DNA of 64,000 nt from the NCBI RefSeq assembly GCF_003050615.1, contig NZ_NWBU01000010.1, forward strand, positions 529,165 to 593,164, written 5' to 3'. Source of the DNA: Sphingomonas oleivorans (GTDB lineage: Bacteria; Pseudomonadota; Alphaproteobacteria; Sphingomonadales; Sphingomonadaceae). Position 1 is the stretch's first letter; the number at the start of each line of letters is the position of its first letter. The translations under genes were made by a program, and so were the position numbers. The notes beneath the pieces were generated by a model that ran no database searches, was not told where the DNA came from, and saw only the letters and a program-made list of their open reading frames with translations. This document shows, piece after piece, positions 1-7,204 of this stretch.

Positions 1-20
1 GCCGGCCGCGGCATTTCCGG

Positions 21-2498
21 TCAGAAGCGGTAGCGTGCGGAGAGCTGGTAGGCGCGGCCGAAAATCGAACGCGCGATCACGGATCCGGAGGTGGTGCCGA
101 TGATGCGCGCATTGCCCTCCGTCAGGCCGAGCTCGTCGGTGAGGTTGGTGACGGTGAACTGCAGCTCGATCGGATCGAAGTTCGCGGTCACGCCGAGATC
201 GACCGTCTGATAGGAGGGCAGGCGCTGAAGATTCTGGATATCGGAGAAGCGTTTGCCGACATAATTATAGGCTCCGAAGAGCGTGATGTCCCCCTGGCCG
301 ACCGGAATGCGATAGCTGGGCTGCGCGCGCAGCTGCACGGTCGGCTGGCGCTGCACCTTGTTTCCATTCTGCACGCCCGAGGCGACGCCATCCTCGATAT
401 CGCGGAAGCGGCCACGAAACCAAGTTCCGTTGAAGCGCAGATCGAGGTTGCGGACCGGGCGAACCGCGCCCTCGAGCTCGACGCCATAGGTGCGTGAACC
501 GGCGATGGCGGTGACGGTGGTGATTGCGCCATTGGTGGGATTCACGACCTGCTGCGAATAGGTCTGCCCTTTGAAATCATTGTAGAAGAAGGTCAGGAAT
601 CCGTCGAAGGCGCGCTGCGCGGTCTTCAGCCCGATCTCATATTGATCGATCTTCTGCACGACGCGGCTGCCCTCGCGCAGATCGTCGAAATGCGGGAATT
701 TATAGCCCGAGTTGAGCCGGCCGAAGGCACTGAGATTATCCGCCAGGCGATAGTTGAGCCCGGCGGTGTAGGAGAGCTTGGTCTTGCTGTAATCGACCTC
801 GCGGCTGCCGCCATCCAGCACGACCGCGCCATTATTGTAGAGCGTGACGGGATTGCCATCGAGATCGACGCCGGCCCGGCTGGTGCCGATCGTCCCTTCC
901 GCCTTATAATGTTCGACGCGGATGCCGCCGTCGATGCGCAGCCTGTCCGTTACCTCCCATTCGTCCGCCAGGAAGCCGGCGATGTTGCGGCCTTCATAGG
1001 AAGCGCGGACCTGATTGGTCGTGGCGCTGACGAAGCCGTCGCGCGTCAGCGGCACGCCATTATTGAGCGTGACGTTGATGCGGCGTGCATGCGGCTCGAA
1101 GGCGAGCAGGGCATTATTGCCCTGATACCAGAGATCGTCGACCGAATAGGCGGCGAAATAGCTGCCGACCGTCAGTGTGTGACTGCCGAACGTCCGGCTC
1201 AGGCGGACATCGTTGGTGAAGGATTCGATATCCTTGTCGATCGACCAAAGGCCGGCGACGATCACCGGGAGATTGGCGTCGGCGATCGCCGCGCCGGACG
1301 TGGCGAAGCTGGCGCTGCCCGACGTGGCGGGGCCGCGGCCGACGGTGCTGCCCGCCGCGAGCCGGCTGCCGATATAGGCGCCGAGAGTGGTCGGCACCGC
1401 GCCGGTGAAGATCGCGCGGACATCGGCCGAGCCCTCGGTGTAGCTGAACTTGTCGCTGATCGTCCAATCGCCGGGCGTCAGTTCCAGGCTGCCGCCGAAC
1501 TGGTTGAGGTCGATCGTACGTCCATCACCATAATCGCGGGAGATCCGTCCCGGCGTGGCGCCGGGCGTCACTTCCAGGTCGAGACGGCGGATGTCGTGGC
1601 CCGCGAGCGCATCATGCCGCTGGTCGAAATGGGGATAGACCGAGAGATCGGCGCCATTGTTGCTGGAAAGGAGCGGCGCGCCCGAGAAGAAGGCGTTGGA
1701 ATCATGCACCTTGCGTCCATAGAGGCTGAATTCGCCGAGCCCGTCCCAGCGCCGGGTGAGCGTGGCCGTGACCTGGCCGCCTTTGTCGGCCGGATATTGC
1801 GTATCGCGTATGCCGTCGCTGAGCCGATAGAAGCCGCCGAGCGAGGCGTACCAGCCATCGGCGACCTTCCCGCCGACATAGCCGTCATAGCGGAACAGGC
1901 CCTCCGCGCCGACCGTGACGCGCGCGCTGCCCTCGGGCGTGTTGCCGCCCTTCTTCTGGATGAAGTTGACGGTGATGCCGGGCTGCCCGTTCGAGAAGAC
2001 GGGATTGGGGCCGCCGCGCAGCACCTCGACCCGCTCCACCGTATCGTCGATGCGAAACAGGCTGAAGGTTTCGAGAAAGGACAGGGTGTTGGGCGGGAAG
2101 ATCGGCGCGCCATCGAGCTGGACGGTGGCGAAGGCGCCGCCGCCATTTTGCGGAAAGCCGCGCACGCCGACATGGACGCCGGCGACGCCGCCGCTGGTTT
2201 CGACATAGACGCCCGGCACGATCTTCAGCAGATCGGCGGTGCTTTGCGGCACGATCCGGCGAATATCCTCCTCGCTCGCCGTGGTGATCGAAAAGCCGGC
2301 ATCGAGCTTGCGCACGCCGCTCGACCGCGCCGTGCCGGTGACGACGATCTCGGAAGCGCCCGCCTCTGCCTGTTCGGTAGGAACAGACGAGCCGGCTCCG
2401 GCGGATTGCGGCGCCGTTTCGGCATGGGCTGCGGCAGCCATTCCCAAACCAACGACTGAAACACCCGCCAAGATGATAGAATGGACGCGACCCATCAT
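21..2498 (-). CDS. TonB-dependent outer-membrane receptor
   Basis: Outer-membrane receptor that would take up a ligand using energy from TonB-ExbBD. The start chosen is the ATG at 2498 (MMGRVHSII...), because it begins a classical signal peptide ending AHA-E about 26 residues in and follows a GGGGGAA ribosome site; the open frame continues upstream to 2600 but that part is not signal-like. After the signal come a TonB-box-like EIVVTGTA, a plug domain (RGFPQNGGG, VERVEVLRGGP), and a long beta-barrel ending in an aromatic residue (RYRF), as the family requires. About 825 residues, normal for the family. It diverges from the MFS transporter at 3014, so the pair probably handles one nutrient. The substrate cannot be read from sequence; siderophore or carbohydrate/aromatic ligands are all possible. 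Confidence 0.93.
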   Translation of the reverse strand: MMGRVHSIILAGVSVVGLGMAAAAHAETAPQSAGAGSSVPTEQAEAGASEIVVTGTARSSGVRKLDAGFSITTASEEDIRRIVPQSTADLLKIVPGVYVETSGGVAGVHVGVRGFPQNGGGAFATVQLDGAPIFPPNTLSFLETFSLFRIDDTVERVEVLRGGPNPVFSNGQPGITVNFIQKKGGNTPEGSARVTVGAEGLFRYDGYVGGKVADGWYASLGGFYRLSDGIRDTQYPADKGGQVTATLTRRWDGLGEFSLYGRKVHDSNAFFSGAPLLSSNNGADLSVYPHFDQRHDALAGHDIRRLDLEVTPGATPGRISRDYGDGRTIDLNQFGGSLELTPGDWTISDKFSYTEGSADVRAIFTGAVPTTLGAYIGSRLAAGSTVGRGPATSGSASFATSGAAIADANLPVIVAGLWSIDKDIESFTNDVRLSRTFGSHTLTVGSYFAAYSVDDLWYQGNNALLAFEPHARRINVTLNNGVPLTRDGFVSATTNQVRASYEGRNIAGFLADEWEVTDRLRIDGGIRVEHYKAEGTIGTSRAGVDLDGNPVTLYNNGAVVLDGGSREVDYSKTKLSYTAGLNYRLADNLSAFGRLNSGYKFPHFDDLREGSRVVQKIDQYEIGLKTAQRAFDGFLTFFYNDFKGQTYSQQVVNPTNGAITTVTAIAGSRTYGVELEGAVRPVRNLDLRFNGTWFRGRFRDIEDGVASGVQNGNKVQRQPTVQLRAQPSYRIPVGQGDITLFGAYNYVGKRFSDIQNLQRLPSYQTVDLGVTANFDPIELQFTVTNLTDELGLTEGNARIIGTTSGSVIARSIFGRAYQLSARYRF

Positions 2499-2525
2499 TT
2501 CCCCCGCAAACCAATTTCCACAAAT

Positions 2526-2540
2526 GCGCGTTGCACGCGC
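2526..2540. promoter_or_regulatory. Inverted repeat upstream of the TonB receptor
   Basis: GCGCGT-TGC-ACGCGC, perfect 6-bp arms around a 3-bp centre, about 28 bp upstream of the receptor start. The position suits an operator; no regulator is assigned. In GC-rich DNA a 6-bp repeat can arise by chance. Confidence 0.3.
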
Positions 2541-2919
2541 GCCGCCGATGCGGCCCCTTCCCGGGTGAGGGCCGATTAAGTCCACTTTCGAGGTAGACAA
2601 AGACGCTTCGTATTTGCGCCGCTAAAGCTGATCTTTGCAGACGCTCAAGATCGGGAGGCGAGGCTGGCACCCGTCACGCTTTATGGCGCGAGGAACATGC
2701 CGGCGGCGGAATGGCTCCGATTCAGTCCGGTTGCACCCTGTGGAATGGAGGGACAGCGGGCCCACATTCACCAAAATTCGCGATGCCCTTCAAATCTTCT
2801 GACAAGCAGGGTAGGATGTCGAAAATAGGGCACGGACGATCCTTCGATCTCATGTCTCGCGCCATCAGGTTGCGTGGCACATATGATGTCCAGTGATAAA
2901 TAAATCGGGAGAGGATCTG

Positions 2920-2994
2920 ATGCGTGCAGGCGCATATGCGAACGCATGCTTCGTGTCTATTTGGATCAACTATCAGGGACGGTGTTTTGACTGA
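2920..2994 (+). CDS. Possible 24-residue leader peptide before the MFS gene
   Basis: ATG at 2920 follows GGGAGAGG with a 5-nt gap, and the frame runs 24 codons to TGA at 2992-2994, 19 bp before the likely MFS start. The frame differs from that of the MFS gene. It may be a translated upstream leader, or the ribosome site may instead serve a GTG at 2924 that opens the MFS frame itself. The peptide has no recognisable run of regulatory codons. Confidence 0.25.
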   Translation: MRAGAYANACFVSIWINYQGRCFD

Positions 2995-3013
2995 ATCAAC
3001 AGCGCGCAAAGAG

Positions 3014-4486
3014 ATGAGATTTAATGCTTCTGCGGAACCAACTTCCGTTGAACCAGGCTGGATCGCCAAAAAGGTCGCTGCGATCGATATTGATCCGGGC
3101 GCCCATCGCGTCCTCAGATTGGCCGCGCTCGTCGCGGCGGTGTGCGGCGGCCTTTACGGCTACGATACGGGAATCATCGCGGGCGCGCTGCTGTCGATGA
3201 CGAGGGAATTCTCCCTCGATCACCGGATGCAGGAAATCGTCACGGCCTCGATCCTTGCGGGCGCCGTCATCGGCGCGCTTGGCACGGGCTGGCTGTCGGA
3301 ACGGATCGGCCGGCGCCGAACCGTGATGGTCGTGACGGCGATGTTCGTGCTCGGAGCGATTGCCTGTTTCGCGGCGCCGACGGTCGGCCTGTTGATCGCC
3401 GCGCGCTGCTTCCTCGGCTTCGCGGTGGGCGGATCGACCCAGGTCGTGCCGATGTACATATCCGAGCTCGCCCCACAGGATCGGCGGGGCAATCTTGTCA
3501 CCATGTTCAACGTGGCGATCGGCGTGGGCATCCTGCTCGCGAACATTGTCGGCTTTGCTTTCCAGGATATCTGGAGCTGGCGCACCATGGTGGTCGTCGC
3601 AGCACTTCCGGCGGCCTTCGTGTTCGTCGCCATGTTCTTCATGCCCGGCAGCCCGCGCTGGACGGCCGAGAATGTCGGCTTCGACGCCGCGCTCGAGCTT
3701 CTGGGCCGCGTGCGCAGCTCACGGCGCGACATCCGGCGCGAGATAACCGAGATCCACGCCGTCACCGGCAGCGCCGACGATAGCGAGAGCGGCTGGCGCG
3801 GCATCGCCCAGCCCTGGGTGCGGCCGGCGCTGATCGCAGCGCTGGGCGTCGCCTTCTTCACCCAATGCGGCGGGCTGGAGATGATGATCTATTATGCGCC
3901 GACCTTCCTGCTGAACGTCGGCTTCGGCCCCTCCTCCGCGCTGCTGGCGAGCCTCGGCGTCGCGATCGTCTATGCGGTGATGACGCTGCTCGGTTGCCTC
4001 TTCGTCGATCGTATCGGGCGGCGCAGGCTGATGCTGATCATGATTCCGGGATCGGTGCTGAGCCTGATCGGCCTCAGCGCCATGTTTGCGATGGGCGCGA
4101 GTGGCGGCTGGCAGGGTTGGCTGACCATCCTGTTCCTGCTGCTGTTCATGATGTTCAACGCGGGCGGCATTCAGGTCTGCGGCTGGCTGTTGGGTGCGGA
4201 GATGTTCCCGCTCGCCATGCGCGGCCAGGCGACCAGCCTTCACGCCGCGACGCTATGGGGCAGCAACCTGATCGTCACGGGCACTGCGCTTTCGCTGGTC
4301 CATGCGATCGGCCTCGGCGGCACCATGGTGGTCTATGCCGGCGTGAATGTGCTGTCCTTCCTGTTCGTCTTGCGGTTCGTGCCGGAAACGGCCGGCACCA
4401 GCCTCGAGGATATCGAGACGGCGCTGCGCAACGGAAGGTTCAGGCCGACCAGGGGGCATAGCGCGATCGACAGGGCGGCTGCCTGA
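3014..4486 (+). CDS. MFS transporter, sugar porter family
   Basis: Inner-membrane transporter with about 12 hydrophobic segments, likely a proton symporter for a sugar or polyol. Sugar-porter signatures are present: GGLYGYDTGIIAGAL in the first membrane segment, ERIGRRRT after segment 2, PMYISELAPQDRRG after segment 4, DRIGRRRL in the second half, and PETAGTSLEDIE after the last segment. The start is uncertain. ATG 3014 leaves a 36-residue cytoplasmic tail, already long for the family; the same frame is open from GTG 2924, which has the better ribosome site (GGAGAGG). Divergent from the TonB receptor, and followed by a bidirectional hairpin terminator. Confidence 0.9.
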   Translation: MRFNASAEPTSVEPGWIAKKVAAIDIDPGAHRVLRLAALVAAVCGGLYGYDTGIIAGALLSMTREFSLDHRMQEIVTASILAGAVIGALGTGWLSERIGRRRTVMVVTAMFVLGAIACFAAPTVGLLIAARCFLGFAVGGSTQVVPMYISELAPQDRRGNLVTMFNVAIGVGILLANIVGFAFQDIWSWRTMVVVAALPAAFVFVAMFFMPGSPRWTAENVGFDAALELLGRVRSSRRDIRREITEIHAVTGSADDSESGWRGIAQPWVRPALIAALGVAFFTQCGGLEMMIYYAPTFLLNVGFGPSSALLASLGVAIVYAVMTLLGCLFVDRIGRRRLMLIMIPGSVLSLIGLSAMFAMGASGGWQGWLTILFLLLFMMFNAGGIQVCGWLLGAEMFPLAMRGQATSLHAATLWGSNLIVTGTALSLVHAIGLGGTMVVYAGVNVLSFLFVLRFVPETAGTSLEDIETALRNGRFRPTRGHSAIDRAAA

Positions 4487-4500
4487 ACGGGCCCATTAAC

Positions 4501-4539
4501 GAGATGCCATGCGGGGCCAAGGCCCCCGCATGGCATCTC
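4501..4539. terminator. Bidirectional hairpin terminator
   Basis: Two 16-bp perfectly complementary arms, 4501-4516 and 4524-4539, separated by CCAAGGC. The stem can extend inward with one bulge. It lies between two convergent genes, the MFS transporter and the EthD protein, so it can end transcription from both sides. Confidence 0.7.
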
Positions 4540-4582
4540 GACCGTTGCCCTCTTCAGCATCCTCCGTCTTGGCGATCGGCCA

Positions 4583-4945
4583 TTACGGCGCCGCAGGATC
4601 CGTGTCGCCGATCATGACCTCGACCGTGCCGACGAGCGTCAGGCAATGATCATGATCGAGAAAACTCTTCTCATCGGGGAAAACCGTTTTGCGGTAGGTT
4701 TCGGAGCCGAGCACGGCATCCATGCCGGCGACGCTGTCGAACCAGATTTCGGCCGTGCCATCATAGTCGGCCGGCTTCACCGATCCCATGTCCTCGACCG
4801 GGTGGGTCTGAATGTAGCGGAGCACATGCTCCTTCGCCTCCGGGATCGATCGGAACAGCGGACCGTGACGCTCGACATGGTGGCGCACAAATTCTTCGCG
4901 ATCGAGCGCCGGATTGCGTTTCAGGAACATCGTCAACTTGATCAT
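4583..4945 (-). CDS. EthD-domain protein
   Basis: A 120-residue protein of the EthD family, a dimeric alpha+beta (ferredoxin-like) fold. The N-terminus MIKLTMFLKRNPALDREEF followed by HHVERHGPLFR is typical, as is the closing acidic beta strand. EthD proteins occur in ether degradation and in aromatic or polyketide catabolic clusters, but their individual reactions are mostly unknown. Its ATG overlaps the stop of the upstream VOC gene (ATGA), so the two are co-translated. Ribosome site GAGGGAAA. The companion VOC and ABM genes suggest a shared small-molecule oxidation or isomerisation pathway. Confidence 0.85.
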   Translation of the reverse strand: MIKLTMFLKRNPALDREEFVRHHVERHGPLFRSIPEAKEHVLRYIQTHPVEDMGSVKPADYDGTAEIWFDSVAGMDAVLGSETYRKTVFPDEKSFLDHDHCLTLVGTVEVMIGDTDPAAP

Positions 4946-5475
4946 GCGGATTTTCCCTCCGGCGCCGGGGTCCAGCGTGTCGTGCCGCCGGGATAGGCGA
5001 TCCCGTCGGGATAGCTGATGAGTTCGAACAGCGAGCCCCAGGGCGCGCGGCCATAGACTCCGCGATTGCGGCCCTGGTCCTCCACGCCGCCCAGCGGGTG
5101 CGGCGGCGACAGGAGCGTGCCGCCGGCCGCTTCGAACCGATTTGCCGCGGCGTCGATGTCGTCGACATAAAGCGCGACATGCTGAAAGCCGAAGTCCGGC
5201 AGCGCCGCCGGACTGGATTGTGGAGCATCGGCGAACTGGAACAGCTCGATCGAAGGACCATCGCCAATGCGGATCAGACGCATGTGGATGATCTTCGCCC
5301 CCTTAGGCAGGCCGAGCTGCCGTTCTGTTTCCGCTCCCGCCATCGGCGGCTGGCCGATGGGTTGCACGTCATAGACGGGACGGCCGTCAAAGGCTTGTGC
5401 GAGGAAGCGCGTAGCCGCTTCAATATCGGGCACCGTCAATCCGACATGGTCGATGGCACGTGGTGCTGATGGCAT
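4942..5475 (-). CDS. VOC (glyoxalase/dioxygenase superfamily) protein
   Basis: Metal-binding vicinal-oxygen-chelate fold: IDHVGLTVPDIEAATRF near the N-terminus and FQHVALYVDDIDAAANRFE in the second half form the paired beta-alpha-beta-beta-beta modules, with His in each opening strand and acidic residues that could bind metal. The start is ATG 5475 (MPSAPRAIDHVG), preceded by AGGGAGA at a good distance; the frame upstream to 5499 has no ribosome site. About 177 residues. First gene of a two-gene operon with the EthD protein, divergent from the ABM gene across a perfect palindrome. Exact reaction unknown. Confidence 0.85.
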   Translation of the reverse strand: MPSAPRAIDHVGLTVPDIEAATRFLAQAFDGRPVYDVQPIGQPPMAGAETERQLGLPKGAKIIHMRLIRIGDGPSIELFQFADAPQSSPAALPDFGFQHVALYVDDIDAAANRFEAAGGTLLSPPHPLGGVEDQGRNRGVYGRAPWGSLFELISYPDGIAYPGGTTRWTPAPEGKSA

Positions 5476-5521
5476 GGCAATCTCCCTTGATGCCCTCATT
5501 CAACAACTCGCCACCGGTCGG

Positions 5522-5539
5522 GTTGCATAGCTATGCAAC
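5522..5539. promoter_or_regulatory. Perfect 18-bp palindrome, probable operator
   Basis: GTTGCATAGCTATGCAAC is identical to its reverse complement. It lies midway in the 113-bp gap between the divergent VOC-EthD operon and the ABM gene, so one dimeric repressor could control both. The shape resembles sites of GntR-type or similar dimeric regulators. No such regulator gene is in the window. Confidence 0.65.
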
Positions 5540-5588
5540 AAAAGGGCCATGTCATCGTTCGGATCACGCAATCTTCAAGGAGACGCAC

Positions 5589-5885
5589 ATGGCCCGGCGG
5601 ATGATCGCGACATTCGAAATTGCGGAAGGCAAGGAAGAGGAGACCTTGTCGATCGTGCGGGAGCTGACGCGCCATGTCCGGAACGAGCCGGGAAACCTCG
5701 CGCTCGTGCCGCATCGGGAGGCCGATCATCCCGAGCGCATCACGATATATGAAGCCTATGTCGATGATGCCGCCTTCCAGCGCCATCTGGACGCCGATTA
5801 TGTCAGGAGCTTCAACGATCGGCTGAAGAACTGCGCCAGGGGCGGCAGCTCAATTGTGGTCCAGCTGGATGAGATCCCCCTGTGA
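5589..5885 (+). CDS. ABM-domain (antibiotic biosynthesis monooxygenase-like) protein
   Basis: A 98-residue protein of the ABM / quinol monooxygenase superfamily (dimeric ferredoxin-like fold). The features are MIATFEIAEGKEEETLSIV, a central RNEPGNLALVPHREADHPE and the conserved EAYVDDAAFQRHLDADYV. The start is ATG 5589, seven bases after AAGGAGA; the upstream in-frame extension to 5460 crosses the palindrome and is not coding. Members act as cofactor-free monooxygenases on quinols or as degradation enzymes. Divergent from VOC-EthD, so the three probably form one regulated catabolic unit. Confidence 0.85.
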   Translation: MARRMIATFEIAEGKEEETLSIVRELTRHVRNEPGNLALVPHREADHPERITIYEAYVDDAAFQRHLDADYVRSFNDRLKNCARGGSSIVVQLDEIPL

Positions 5886-5977
5886 TCGACAGCTTTCGTC
5901 CTCCTTCCTCGAAAGAGGCCATGACGGGAGCGCGCCCGATGGTGAATGACGATGTTCAGCCGTCGCTGGCGCGGCCT

Positions 5978-6811
5978 TCAGGCGGCACGCGCAATGCGGG
6001 GCAACACGAACTGGTCGATCGCATGGGCGACGCCGTCCTCGGCGTTTGAAACGGTGACGATATCCGCCGCGCGGCGGACCCGATCGGGGGCCTGGCCCAT
6101 GGCGATCGACAGTCCGGCGCGCGCGAACATCGGCAGGTCGTTGGCCATGTCGCCGATCACCGCCACCTCGTCCAGCGCCACGCCCGCAGCAGCAGCCAGC
6201 GCGGCGACGCCGTCGCCCTTGTTCGCGGCGCGATGGGTGATGTCGAGATAATAAGGTTGGGATCGGGCGATGGTGGCCTGTTCGCCCCAGCTCGCCTGCA
6301 ATTCCGCCTCTATCCCGCCGAGCAGCGCATCATCGTCGCTCACGCCCACAATCTTGTCGGCGCGGGCCAGCATGCCGGACAGGTCCGACATGATGATCGG
6401 ATCAATGCATGTCGAGCGGATCTCGCGCGGGATATGCGGCTCATTGGGGTCCGTGGCGTACCAGTGTCCGCCAGCAAAAACCCAGATCGACACGCCCGGT
6501 CGGTCCAACCGCTCGACCGCGGCGCGCGACACGGGCTCGGCCAGCGGGCTTTCCGACAGCAGCCGGCCATCGGGCGCGATCAGCGTGCCGCCGTTGAAGG
6601 CGCCCAGAGTGCTCTCGATCCCCAGCAGTTCGGCGATCCAGATCATGCCGCTCGGTGGCCGGGCGCTGATCAGCGTCATCGGCACGCCCGCCGCGCCCAG
6701 CCGGCGGACGGCAGCCACCGTCGCCTCGGCGATGCTCTTGTCCGGGCGGACCAGCGTGCCGTCCACATCCGAAACCATCAACCTGATCGGAACCTGCCGG
6801 CTTGCGTCCAT
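5978..6811 (-). CDS. HAD-superfamily phosphatase, Cof type (HAD-IIB)
   Basis: Phosphohydrolase of the Cof/YbiV-like group, which dephosphorylates sugar phosphates, FMN or PLP. HAD motif I is DVDGT at residues 15-19, with the nucleophile Asp15. Motif II is the TLISARPPSG region, and motifs III/IV are the Lys in NKGDGVAAL and GDMANDLPMF near the C-terminus. The cap between residues about 90 and 190 is the IIB type. Start ATG 6811 is preceded by AAGGAGA. 277 residues, normal. Specific substrate not inferable. Confidence 0.88.
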   Translation of the reverse strand: MDASRQVPIRLMVSDVDGTLVRPDKSIAEATVAAVRRLGAAGVPMTLISARPPSGMIWIAELLGIESTLGAFNGGTLIAPDGRLLSESPLAEPVSRAAVERLDRPGVSIWVFAGGHWYATDPNEPHIPREIRSTCIDPIIMSDLSGMLARADKIVGVSDDDALLGGIEAELQASWGEQATIARSQPYYLDITHRAANKGDGVAALAAAAGVALDEVAVIGDMANDLPMFARAGLSIAMGQAPDRVRRAADIVTVSNAEDGVAHAIDQFVLPRIARAA

Positions 6812-7204
6812 AATGGCCCATCTCCTTCCTGACCGCGCCTATGAGTGCGGTTTGCGTCGAGCTTAGGTCCGCCGGGCGCCCGACGTCCAGATGGTCCCGA
6901 TAAGTGGGTTGCAATCCGACGGAACATAGCCGGCGTCTTGTTTGCCTCGGCCTCCGCCGATTAGCACTTTCCGTCGGCTTCTTGTCGGCTGGCGACCGCC
7001 GCGATCATCATGGTGGCGGCTCACATGCTGAAGCGATCAGATGGGCGGTAAGGGCGCCAGAAGAATTGGGCGGCTCCGATCATCGCCTGAGCATTCCAAT
7101 GCTGGATTTCGACATGGGGCCGTTCGGCACACTGATATTCGTCCACGCGGCGCGGACGACACAGCTGCAAAGCCCCGGAATTACCTAGCGGGCTGGCTCC
7201 CTTG
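6812..7204. other. Gap with no recognisable gene
   Basis: 393 bp between the HAD phosphatase start and the MMPL gene end. A 94-codon open frame on the plus strand (6904-7188) has no ribosome site and no recognisable family. Base composition is less extreme than its surroundings. It may be remnant DNA beside the MMPL gene; I see no terminator or RNA gene. Confidence 0.5.

Larger units (their letters stand above)
2499..3013. other. Divergent intergenic region between receptor and MFS genes
   Basis: About 515 bp without a convincing full-length gene. It is less GC-rich than its surroundings near 2760-3010, as expected of promoter DNA. It contains the inverted repeat at 2526-2540, a 10-bp palindrome CGCATATGCG at 2931-2940, and a possible 24-codon leader at 2920-2994. 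No regulator gene lies next to it in the window. Confidence 0.6.

Noticed and set aside
642-2459. 605-codon open frame antisense to the TonB receptor
   Set aside because: Antisense to a coherent signal-plug-barrel protein; no family signature or ribosome site.
6904-7188. 94-codon open frame in the gap upstream of the MMPL gene
   Set aside because: No ribosome site, no recognisable domain, amino acid composition like non-coding DNA.
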